Positions 1 to 6,164 of a stretch of DNA of 10,585 nucleotides are shown one piece after another. A program made the translations under genes and the position numbers. This stretch comes from a bacterium UBA2219 (GTDB lineage: Bacteria > Desulfobacterota > Deferrimicrobia > Deferrimicrobiales > Deferrimicrobiaceae), in NCBI GenBank assembly GCA_002327765.1, contig DCUH01000091.1, positions 12,706-23,290 of the forward strand, given 5' to 3'. The notes beneath the pieces are model-generated. The model saw nothing but the letters and a program-made list of their open reading frames with translations. It made no database searches and had not been told where the DNA came from. How positions within the stretch are numbered: the first letter of the stretch is position 1; each line of letters begins with the position of its first letter.

Positions 1-584
1 TCGGGTTCAACGCCGGCAGCGCCCTTTCGGCGGGAGAGCTGTCGGCCGGCGCCTTCGTCGCCACGCACCTGGCCGCCTCCGCGGCGACGCTGTCGTGGGT
101 CTGCGTGGAGTGGTTGCACCGCGGCAAGCCGACCGTTCTGGGCGCCGCGTCGGGGTGCGTCGCGGGGCTGGTGGGGATCACCCCGGGCGCCGGGTTCGTC
201 ACGCCCATGGCCGCGATCGTCATCGGCCTGGCCGTCGGCGCGATCTGCTACGGCGCCATCATGCTGAAAGGGCGCTTCGGGTACGACGACTCGCTGGACG
301 TGGTCGGCGTCCACTTCGTCGGCGGCATGTTCGGGGCGCTGGCCACGGGTCTGTTCGCCACGAAGGCGGTGAACCCCGCTGGCGCGGACGGGCTTTTCTA
401 CGGCAACCCGAAGCTGTTCCTGGTCCAGGCGCTGGCGGCGGGGGTCGCCATGGTCTACGCCTTCTGCGTCAGCTATGGGCTGCTGGTGGCGCTCGACAAG
501 GTCATGGGGCTGCGGGTGGACCCCGAGCACGAGTCGATGGGGCTCGACCTGTCCCAGCACGGCGAGGCGGGCTACACCCGCTGA
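1..584 (+). CDS. amt: Ammonium transporter (Amt/MEP/Rh family), C-terminal part, 5' truncated by window edge
   Basis: Integral inner-membrane channel for NH4+/NH3 uptake. The reading frame is open from base 3 and gives 193 residues, about half of a usual Amt of 400 or more. Family signatures seen are GFNAGSAL at the very start, the THLAASAA helix, and DDSLDVVGVHFVGGMFGAL, which carries one of the paired pore histidines known in Amt proteins. Several long hydrophobic stretches fit the last five or so membrane helices. The polar tail ends in GLDLSQHGEAGY, the conserved cytoplasmic C-terminus that in this family transmits gating and contacts the PII protein GlnK. A glnK gene usually lies next to amt. 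None follows here, so if it is linked it lies upstream, outside the window. Family assignment is firm. The start and any N-terminal signal peptide are not visible. Confidence 0.95.
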   Translation, partial: GFNAGSALSAGELSAGAFVATHLAASAATLSWVCVEWLHRGKPTVLGAASGCVAGLVGITPGAGFVTPMAAIVIGLAVGAICYGAIMLKGRFGYDDSLDVVGVHFVGGMFGALATGLFATKAVNPAGADGLFYGNPKLFLVQALAAGVAMVYAFCVSYGLLVALDKVMGLRVDPEHESMGLDLSQHGEAGYTR

Positions 585-637
585 CCGCCGGTTAGTGGTA
601 TCTTACCCGTATCTTCGGGAAGGGAAGATATGGGCGC
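585..637 (+). promoter_or_regulatory. Leader between amt and the PIG-L gene: inverted repeat over the ribosome binding site
   Basis: The 53-base gap holds a perfect inverted repeat, TATCTTC (610-616) and GAAGATA (624-630), around a 7-base loop GGGAAGG. The purine-rich Shine-Dalgarno stretch for the ATG at 638 (GGGAAGGGAAG, 617-627) forms the loop and half of the 3' arm, so a folded mRNA would partly mask it. GTATCTT also occurs twice, at 598-604 and 609-615, one helical turn (11 bases) apart, as a DNA-binding protein site might. There is no T-run after the hairpin, so it does not look like an intrinsic terminator. No good -35/-10 pair was found. A regulatory role is inference only. Confidence 0.35.
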
Positions 638-1408
638 ATGGCGAAACGGATCCTGTTCCTGCTGGCGCACCCGGACGACGAGACGTTCGGCCCCGGCGGG
701 ACCATAGCGAAGTACGCAAGGGAAGGGCACGAGGTGCACCTCCTCGCGGCGACGCGCGGGGAGGCAGGGATGCTGGGCGACCCCCCGGTGACCGACCGTG
801 AGCATCTCGGGGAGGTCCGCTCCGCCGAGCTCGAGGCGGCGGCCGCGGTCCTCGGCGCCGCGAAGGTACACTACATGGGTTTTATCGACGGGAAGCTCGC
901 GGAGACCCCGAGAGAGCTCCTGGTCGAATGCGCCGTCGAGGCGATCCGCCGGGTCCGCCCCCACGTGATAGTGGGGTTCGGGCCCGACGGCGTCTCCAGG
1001 CATCCCGACCACCGGGCGATGTGCGAGGTGGCGCTTTCCGCCTTCGACCGGGCGGGCGACCCCGGGTGGTACCCCGGCCATTTCCGCGACGGCGTGCTGC
1101 GCCCCTGGGTCCCCTGGAAGCTTTACCAGTTCGAGGTCCCCCGCGAGGTCCTCGACACATGGGGCATCCCGCTGTCGGGGGTCCCGCTGGCGAGGCTCAC
1201 CACTTTCGTTGACACCTCCGCCGACGCGGAAACGAAGCTGCGTGCGTTCCCGTGCCATCGTACCCAGAAAAAGGACGTGGAGCGGATCCTCTCCCGCCCG
1301 GGTTTCCGGGACTTCATCCGGCAGGAGACGTATGTCCTCGCCAGGACGTGGCTTCCCGGCCCTGCGTTCCCCGAGACCGACCTGCTGGCGGGAGTCCCGG
1401 AAGACTAG
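638..1408 (+). CDS. PIG-L/LmbE family zinc-dependent deacetylase (N-acetylglucosaminyl deacetylase-like)
   Basis: A 256-residue protein of the PIG-L family, whose members remove acetyl groups from N-acetylglucosamine-type substrates using Zn2+ (MshB of mycothiol and BshB of bacillithiol synthesis are examples). The N-terminal AHPDDE motif supplies H11, the likely general base D13, and D14; the HPDH motif at 122-125 supplies the third zinc ligand, H125. The segment GPGGTIAKYAREGHEV followed by ATRGEAG is the usual first half of the Rossmann-like fold. Length is normal for the family. There is no signal peptide, so it is cytoplasmic. ATG 638 sits eleven bases after a strong purine-rich ribosome binding site and immediately precedes the canonical N-terminal beta strand. 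The neighbours (amt before, a YchF-like NTPase after) give no clue to substrate. A thiol-cofactor or sugar role cannot be chosen from sequence alone. Confidence 0.9.
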   Translation: MAKRILFLLAHPDDETFGPGGTIAKYAREGHEVHLLAATRGEAGMLGDPPVTDREHLGEVRSAELEAAAAVLGAAKVHYMGFIDGKLAETPRELLVECAVEAIRRVRPHVIVGFGPDGVSRHPDHRAMCEVALSAFDRAGDPGWYPGHFRDGVLRPWVPWKLYQFEVPREVLDTWGIPLSGVPLARLTTFVDTSADAETKLRAFPCHRTQKKDVERILSRPGFRDFIRQETYVLARTWLPGPAFPETDLLAGVPED

Positions 1409-1420
1409 AAAAAAAGGGAA

Positions 1421-1426
1421 AGGGGA
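1421..1426 (+). promoter_or_regulatory. Ribosome binding site that fixes a TTG start at 1434
   Basis: AGGGGA lies eight bases before TTG 1434, within the 25-base gap after the PIG-L stop. The only upstream ATG in this frame (1209) lies deep inside the deacetylase gene and would add 75 residues with no family resemblance. No ATG or GTG is available near the P-loop, so TTG 1434 is the best start. Confidence 0.65.
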
Positions 1427-1433
1427 AAAGACG

Positions 1434-2474
1434 TTGGAAGTCGGTATCTTCGGCAACGCGGGCGCGGGAAAGAGCACCCTGTTCCGGGCGCTGGCCGGCC
1501 CCGGTGAAGGCGTAACGCAGGGGAAGGGCGCCGGCGTGTGCGCCATCAAGGTCCCGGACGACCGGGTCGACCGCCTGGCGGAGATCTTCCGCCCGAAGAA
1601 GGTCACGCACATCACGGTCGCATTCCACGACATCGACGCCGGGGAGCCCGACCCGCTCTCGACGCAGGCGGTCGCCGCGCTGAAGAACGTGGAGGTCCTC
1701 GTGCTGGTCCTGCGAGGCTTCTCGGACGACTACCACCCGGCCCCGCCGGGCGGCCTCGACCCCGCCAAAGAGTTCCGGGCTTTGGCGTCCGCGATGGTGC
1801 TCTCCGACTACCTCGTGGCCCAGAAAAGGGTCGAGCGGATGACGAAGGAGGCCAAGCGGGACGCCGAGTGGACCGCCCTGAACAAGGCGATCGAGGCGTT
1901 CGAGAAGGAGCTCCCGCTGCGCGACCTCGACCTGGCGGGGGAGGAGGAGCGGGCCGTCTCGGGGTTCCGGTTCCTCACCCGGCTGCCGGCGCTCCTCGTC
2001 CTGAACGTCGGCGAGGAGGCGATGGAGGGGGATCCGTTCCCCGAGCTCGCCAGGGCGGCGGAGGAGGCGAAGGTCCCGCTGGTCCGCCTGTGCGCCAAGG
2101 TGGAGGAGGAGATCGCCCAGCTTTCGCCCGCCGAGCAGGCCGAGTTCCTGAAGGAGCTGGGGACCGGGCAGTCCGCGCGCGACCGGCTGGTCCGGGGCGC
2201 GTTCGACGCGATGCGGTACATCTCCTTCCTGACGGTGGGCGAGGACGAGGTCCGGGCGTGGAATGTCCGCAGGGGGAGCACCGCCGTGGCGGCGGCCGGA
2301 CGGATCCATTCCGACCTCGAGAAGGGGTTCATCCGCGCCGAGGTCATCGCGAGCGAGGATTTCCTGCGGTGCGGGTCGATGGCGAAGGCGAAGACCGAGG
2401 GGAAGCTGCGGCTCGAGGGGAAGGAGTACGTCGTGAAGGACGGGGACATCGTCCACGTCCGGTTCAACGTGTGA
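1434..2474 (+). CDS. YchF-related (DUF933/TGS domain) P-loop NTPase, divergent paralogue
   Basis: A 346-residue protein resembling the Obg-family ATPase YchF (usually about 363). The N-terminus has a Walker A motif, GNAGAGKST (7-15), where canonical YchF has a GxPNVGKST-type loop. The region after the switch reads FHDIDAGEPD instead of YchF's usual DIAGLVKGASKGEGLG, so that long conserved loop is missing. The base-specificity motif is NVGE (191-194), of the NxxE type that lets YchF prefer ATP over GTP. A helical middle region precedes a well-preserved C-terminal TGS/DUF933 domain (about 263-346): GEDEVRAWNVRRGSTA, then EKGFIRAEVI, and the ending VHVRFNV. YchF proteins bind ribosomes and are linked to stress responses; the exact role of this divergent branch is not known to me. 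It starts at TTG, 25 bases after the PIG-L stop, so co-transcription with that gene is likely. A true ychF may exist elsewhere in the genome. Confidence 0.85.
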   Translation: MEVGIFGNAGAGKSTLFRALAGPGEGVTQGKGAGVCAIKVPDDRVDRLAEIFRPKKVTHITVAFHDIDAGEPDPLSTQAVAALKNVEVLVLVLRGFSDDYHPAPPGGLDPAKEFRALASAMVLSDYLVAQKRVERMTKEAKRDAEWTALNKAIEAFEKELPLRDLDLAGEEERAVSGFRFLTRLPALLVLNVGEEAMEGDPFPELARAAEEAKVPLVRLCAKVEEEIAQLSPAEQAEFLKELGTGQSARDRLVRGAFDAMRYISFLTVGEDEVRAWNVRRGSTAVAAAGRIHSDLEKGFIRAEVIASEDFLRCGSMAKAKTEGKLRLEGKEYVVKDGDIVHVRFNV

Positions 2475-2571
2475 AGGGGCAAAACCCGTTGAAAGACATG
2501 GGAATTATTCCTGCAATGTTTTCAGGGGCTTTTGCCGATAACCTCCCGTGCAAGAAAACCGTGCGCATAAA
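2475..2571 (+). promoter_or_regulatory. Intergenic region with a weak sigma-54-like element before the HD-GYP gene
   Basis: This 97-base gap is visibly less GC-rich than the flanking genes and is the likeliest promoter region in the left half. It holds GG (2501-2502), ten bases, then GC (2513-2514), the invariant -24/-12 spacing of sigma-54 promoters. The surrounding bases match the consensus TGGCAC-N5-TTGCA only partly. The same stretch contains the small perfect palindrome GGAAT-T-ATTCC (2501-2511). A TTGAAA hexamer at 2490-2495 has no good -10 partner. No terminator hairpin with a T-run was seen for the upstream gene. Promoter activity is inference. Confidence 0.25.
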
Positions 2572-3648
2572 ATGAAAATCACCCAGTACGTTCCGAAAGA
2601 ATCGCTGCTGACCGGCCCGGCGGGAGCTCGCGTCCTCGTGGTCGACGACGAGGAGTTCCTGCGTTTCCTCGTCCGGGAATGGCTGGAGCAGGCCGGGTAC
2701 ACCGTGGAGGAGGCGGCCGACGGCCGGGAGGCTCTCGGGAAGCTCGACGGCCGGGGCCACGATTTCGACATCCTCCTGACGGACATCCGGATGCCGATCA
2801 TGGACGGCATCGCCCTCCTGCGGGAATGGCTGCAGCGCAGCCCGAACACCGCGGGCGTCGTCATGTCGGCCAACGCCGAGCTCGACATCGCCGTCTCCGC
2901 GCTGAAGCTGGGGGCCTGCGACTACATCACCAAACCCTTTGGCAACGACGTCCTGCTGATCACGCTGGAGAACGCCCTCCGGAAGAAGGAGCTCGAGCGG
3001 CAGGTCGAGGATTACCGGCTGAACCTGGAGAAGAAGGTCAAGGAGCAGACCGACGTCATCAACCTGATGTACGTCCGGTCGATCGACGCGATGGTGAAGG
3101 CGCTCGAGGCGAAGGACGACTACACGAGGGGCCACGCGCAGCGGGTGACGATCTACTCCGTGGCGATCGCGAGGGAGATGGGCCTTCCCGAGCGGGAGGT
3201 GGAGGACATCCGGCGCGCCTCGGTGCTCCACGACCTGGGGAAGATCGGCGTCCGGGAGGCGGTGCTCAACAAGCCCGCGGCGCTGACGGACGACGAGTTC
3301 CGGGAGTTCGCCCGGCACCCCGGGATCTCCGTGAACATCCTCGAGCCGGTCCCCTTCTTCCGCCCCATCCTGCCCGCCATCCTCCACCACCACGAGAGGT
3401 ACGACGGCCGGGGCTACCCGGGCGGCCTCGCGGGGGACGAGATCCCGCTGGCGTCCCGGATCATGGCGGTGGCGGACACGTTCGACGCGATGACCACGAC
3501 CCGCGCCTACCGGAAGGCGCTGCCGGCGGAGGATGCCGTCGCGGAGCTGCGCGCCTGTGCGGGGACGCAGTTCGACCCGGGCATCGTCTCGGTCTTCCTT
3601 TCCTGCCGGGAGAAGATCCGGATCCCCGCGGAGTGCGGCATATCATGA
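2572..3648 (+). CDS. Response regulator with HD-GYP output domain (probable cyclic-di-GMP phosphodiesterase, RpfG-like)
   Basis: A 358-residue two-component response regulator. The receiver domain (about 19-130) has the acidic pair D25/D26, the phospho-acceptor D71 in LTDIRMP, and K121 in ITKPFG. A charged linker (about 138-165) probably forms a coiled coil. The C-terminal HD-GYP domain has H220-D221 in LHDLGKIGV, the HHHERYDGRGYPGG signature with G281-Y282-P283, and TTTRAYR further on. All expected metal and catalytic motifs look intact, so hydrolysis of cyclic-di-GMP under phosphorylation control is the likely role. No sensor kinase lies nearby, so it is an orphan regulator here. ATG 2572 was preferred; GTG 2548 in the same frame would add eight residues, and neither has a strong ribosome binding site. 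The stop overlaps the next gene's ATG in ATGA, which implies translational coupling to the AMMECR1 gene. Confidence 0.93.
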   Translation: MKITQYVPKESLLTGPAGARVLVVDDEEFLRFLVREWLEQAGYTVEEAADGREALGKLDGRGHDFDILLTDIRMPIMDGIALLREWLQRSPNTAGVVMSANAELDIAVSALKLGACDYITKPFGNDVLLITLENALRKKELERQVEDYRLNLEKKVKEQTDVINLMYVRSIDAMVKALEAKDDYTRGHAQRVTIYSVAIAREMGLPEREVEDIRRASVLHDLGKIGVREAVLNKPAALTDDEFREFARHPGISVNILEPVPFFRPILPAILHHHERYDGRGYPGGLAGDEIPLASRIMAVADTFDAMTTTRAYRKALPAEDAVAELRACAGTQFDPGIVSVFLSCREKIRIPAECGIS

Positions 3649-4226
3649 GCGGCCCCGGCGCGCCGTACCTCGATGCGAAGGAGCGGGAGGAGCTGCTCAG
3701 GGTAGCCCGGCGGACGGTCGAGGAATACGTGCGGGACCGCACGGTGCCCGCGGTCTCCGGCCTCTCCGGCCGGCTCGCAGGGCCCGGGGCGGCGTTCGTC
3801 ACCCTGAAAAAGAAGGGGCGGCTGCGCGGCTGCATCGGCTACACGGAAGCCGTGGCGCCGCTGTTCAAGGTCGTCCAGGAATGCGCCGTCGCCGCCGCTA
3901 CGGAGGACCCGAGGTTCCCGCCCGTGACCCCGGCCGAGCTTTCGTCCATCGACCTGGAGATCTCCGTCCTCACCCCGCTCGCTCCCATCCGGGCCGGGGA
4001 GGTCGAGGTGGGGCGCCACGGCCTGATGGTCTCGCACCAGGGGCGGCGGGGGCTCCTGCTGCCGCAGGTGCCCGTGGAGCTGGGATGGGACCGGGAGACG
4101 TTCCTGGACCAGACATGCGTGAAAGCCGGCCTGCCCCCCGACGCGTGGCGCCGCGGGGCGACGCTCCAGGCGTTCACCGCGGAGGTGTTCGGGGAGGCCG
4201 AGGGCGGGGAAACGGCTTCGGGCTAA
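3645..4226 (+). CDS. AMMECR1 domain protein (AmmeMemoRadiSam system protein A-like)
   Basis: A 193-residue protein of the AMMECR1 family, found in bacteria, archaea and eukaryotes. Its hallmark LRGCIGY is at 60-66 (C63 invariant in the family). It is followed by the expected helix LFKVVQECAVAAATEDPRF, the strand LEISVLTPL, and GLLLPQVPVELGWDRETFLDQTC, all typical of the fold. In many bacteria this protein pairs with a Memo-like dioxygenase and a radical SAM enzyme (proteins B and the SAM partner); neither is visible here. The ATG overlaps the HD-GYP stop by four bases, with CGGAG eleven bases upstream, so the two are probably made together. Its TAA interlocks with the stop of the convergent ligase gene. 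Biochemical function is unsettled for the family; family membership is clear. Confidence 0.9.
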   Translation: MSGPGAPYLDAKEREELLRVARRTVEEYVRDRTVPAVSGLSGRLAGPGAAFVTLKKKGRLRGCIGYTEAVAPLFKVVQECAVAAATEDPRFPPVTPAELSSIDLEISVLTPLAPIRAGEVEVGRHGLMVSHQGRRGLLLPQVPVELGWDRETFLDQTCVKAGLPPDAWRRGATLQAFTAEVFGEAEGGETASG

Positions 4227-5749
4227 CGGCCCCGGGCCGCGACCCGGTCGCGGATCGTGGCTTTGAGCACCTTCCCCTGGGCGTTCCTGGGGAAGACGCT
4301 CACGTACTCGACGGCCCTGGGCACCTTGAACGGCGCCATGTTCCGCCGGCAATGCTCGAGGATGGCCTCGGGATCCTCCTTCTCCCCCTCCTTCAGCACG
4401 ACGACCGCCACGGGCACCTCGCCCATGGTGTAGTCGGGCCGCCCCACGACGGCGGCCTCCTTCACGGAGGGGTGCTCGCAGAGGATGTTCTCGATCTCCT
4501 TCAGCGACACGGTGACGCTCTCCACCATCAGGGTGTCCCGCTTCCGGTCGACGATGTAGAGGTACCCCTCCTCGTCGAGGGCCGCCATGTCGCCCGTGTA
4601 GAGCCAGCCGTCCCGCAGGACCTCGGCGGTGCTCTTCGGGTCGTTCAGGTACCCCGCGAAGACGTTCCGGCCGCGGGCGACGACCTCTCCCAGCATCCCT
4701 TCTTCCGCCTCGCGCCCTTCCTCGTCCACCACCCGGACCTGCACGCCGACCGCCTCCTGGCCCGCGGACATCAGCTTCTTCATGTAAGGCGTCCTGTCGT
4801 CCATCGTGTGGTCCTCCTCGTGGAGGAACGTGAGGACGCCGGTGGTCTCCACGTGGGCGTAGGACTGGACGAGGCCGCAGCGGAAGAAGCCCATGGCCCG
4901 CTTGAGCAGGTCGACGGAGATCCACGCGCCGCCGTACAGGACGAGCTTCAGGGTGGCCAGGTTGAACCTCTCCGCGTCGGGGGCGTCGAGGATGCGGTAC
5001 ATCATCGTGGGGGTGAGGACGACGTGCGTGACGGAGCGCCGCTCGATGGTGCGCAGCACCTCGATCGGGTCGAATTCCTTCTGCAGGATAATTGTGGCCC
5101 CGACGTGGAAGAAGCGGAGCATCCGGCCCACGCCGCCCAGGTACGGAAGCGTCGCGCACGAAAGGAAGACGTCCTTACGGGAGAAGCCCAGCTCCATCGC
5201 GGAGTAGACCGACGCGGCCATGAGGTTCCGGTGGGAGAGCATCGCCCCTCGGGGGCGCCCCTCCGGCCCGGTGGTATAGATGACCATGGCGATCTCGGTG
5301 TCGGGGAAGGGGGGATTCCCGACCGGCTCCGCCCCTTCCTCCGGCGCGATCGTCCTGGGGTCCTCCATCCGGTAGAATTCCGGCGTCTCCGACAGGGCGG
5401 CGCGGATCTCCCCGACCTTGTCCTCGAGGTCCTCCTCGTAGAAGAGCGCCTTCACCCGGGCGTCCTGGAGGATGACGGTCATCTCGCGGGAAACGAACAT
5501 GTGGTGAAGCTGGACGACGGCGGCCCCGATGTGGGTCGCCGCGAAGAAGAGCTCGACGAACTTGACGGTGTTGTGGGCCAGGACCCCGACGCGGTCGCCC
5601 CGGGTGATCCCCAGCGCCGTGAGCGCGGCGGCGCGGTCCAGGACGCGGCGGTGCAGCTCCCGGTAGGTCACCTCGTCCTTTTTCGCGGAGATGGCGACCC
5701 TGGAAGGATGGATCCGCGCGTTGTGCTCGAGGATGTCACGGATGATCAT
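4223..5749 (-). CDS. AMP-binding, acyl-CoA synthetase-like enzyme with degenerate core motifs
   Basis: A 508-residue member of the ANL (acyl-CoA synthetase/NRPS adenylation/luciferase) superfamily, which activates carboxylates to acyl-AMP and normally passes them to CoA. The length and order are right: an N-terminal segment RDILEHNARIHPSRVAI, a P-loop at 158-168, YTGD with D387, DRKRD with R402, and the C-terminal GK with K493, the lysine needed for adenylation. Several positions depart from consensus. The P-loop reads YTTGPEGRPRG, where YTSGTTGxPKG is usual. The A5 motif reads SYAHVE, where YGxTE is usual (E301 kept). The hinge following DRKRD reads MVESVTVSLKEIE, lacking the normal glycine pair and NVxP. 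It may be an active enzyme with an unusual substrate or a weak one. A ribosome binding site (GGAGGGG on the - strand) lies just before ATG 5749. Substrate cannot be told. Confidence 0.88.
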   Translation of the reverse strand: MIIRDILEHNARIHPSRVAISAKKDEVTYRELHRRVLDRAAALTALGITRGDRVGVLAHNTVKFVELFFAATHIGAAVVQLHHMFVSREMTVILQDARVKALFYEEDLEDKVGEIRAALSETPEFYRMEDPRTIAPEEGAEPVGNPPFPDTEIAMVIYTTGPEGRPRGAMLSHRNLMAASVYSAMELGFSRKDVFLSCATLPYLGGVGRMLRFFHVGATIILQKEFDPIEVLRTIERRSVTHVVLTPTMMYRILDAPDAERFNLATLKLVLYGGAWISVDLLKRAMGFFRCGLVQSYAHVETTGVLTFLHEEDHTMDDRTPYMKKLMSAGQEAVGVQVRVVDEEGREAEEGMLGEVVARGRNVFAGYLNDPKSTAEVLRDGWLYTGDMAALDEEGYLYIVDRKRDTLMVESVTVSLKEIENILCEHPSVKEAAVVGRPDYTMGEVPVAVVVLKEGEKEDPEAILEHCRRNMAPFKVPRAVEYVSVFPRNAQGKVLKATIRDRVAARGR

Positions 5750-5752
5750 CGG

Positions 5753-5759
5753 CCCCTCC
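5753..5759 (-). promoter_or_regulatory. Ribosome binding site of the acyl-CoA synthetase-like gene
   Basis: The - strand reads GGAGGGG, ending four bases before the ATG (5749-5747). It is one of the strongest Shine-Dalgarno matches in the window and supports this start. Confidence 0.6.
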
Positions 5760-5782
5760 GTCCTTCGGAAGCGTACGGGTTG

Positions 5783-5811
5783 AAGGTATCAGACCGGGAC
5801 GGTTCTTTCAA
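5783..5811 (-). promoter_or_regulatory. Candidate sigma-70-type promoter for the - strand ligase gene
   Basis: On the - strand, TTGAAA (5811-5806) is a 5-of-6 match to the -35 box. It is followed at exactly 17 bases by TACCTT (5788-5783), a poor -10 with 3 of 6 matches. Transcription would start near 5776, leaving a leader of about 27 bases that includes the ribosome binding site. For the + strand gene the only hint is TAAACT at 5822-5827 as a -10-like element, with no convincing -35. The divergent 106-base region must carry promoters both ways, but the exact elements are uncertain. Confidence 0.25.
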
Positions 5812-5855
5812 TCCCGCGTGGTAAACTGGGTGCAGCCCGGGGGGACGGTGCGCGG

Positions 5856-6164
5856 ATGGAAACCGAGAATTTCGAGCTGTACCCGATACTGCACAAGGGC
5901 CGCATCTACAACATCCTGACGGAAATGGACATGTCGTTCCACGAGGTGCGGGCCATGATCGACTGGCTCGACGCCAAGGGGGCGTTTCCCCGGGTGGAGG
6001 GGGAGGGCGTGTTCGACGGGACGGACGGGCCCGGGGAGTCGCCCGAGTCCGGGGAGCTGCCCGAGTCGGGGGCCCTGTATTCCTGCCCCGTGGAGGGGGC
6101 CGTCTTCGAGGTGGACGTCCAGGGGTTCGACATCGTCGTCTATCGCAGGGAGCCGGCGGCATGA
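5856..6164 (+). CDS. Small acidic protein of unknown function, 102 residues, coupled to nth
   Basis: I do not recognise this protein. The N-terminal half (1-50) looks folded and partly helical, with FHEVRAMIDWLDAKGAF resembling a small helical module. The middle (about 50-70) is acidic, Gly/Pro/Ser-rich and probably flexible, with a near-repeat ESPESGELPESGAL. The last 30 residues (LYSCPVEGAVFEVDVQGFDIVVYRR) look like two beta strands. There is no signal peptide or membrane segment. A G-rich ribosome binding site (5839-5845) precedes ATG 5856 by ten bases. The stop overlaps the nth ATG in ATGA, and codon choice matches its neighbours, so it is likely a real gene and the first of the five-gene + strand run. 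A link with DNA repair is only positional. Confidence 0.7.
   Translation: METENFELYPILHKGRIYNILTEMDMSFHEVRAMIDWLDAKGAFPRVEGEGVFDGTDGPGESPESGELPESGALYSCPVEGAVFEVDVQGFDIVVYRREPAA

Noticed and set aside
3507..5159. Open - strand frame of 550 codons
   Set aside because: It overlaps the HD-GYP gene end, the AMMECR1 gene and the true - strand ligase in other frames, with low-complexity Arg/Gly/Pro composition.
3533..5824. Open + strand frame of 763 codons over AMMECR1 and the ligase
   Set aside because: It crosses two recognisable genes in the wrong frame or strand, is rich in Arg/Gly/Pro/His, and has no family motif. It is a GC-rich shadow.
6015..6070. Near-repeat in the small unknown gene as a tandem repeat element
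   Set aside because: Only two imperfect copies of a CCCGAGTC-containing unit, in frame and encoding an acidic linker. It is better explained as protein low complexity.
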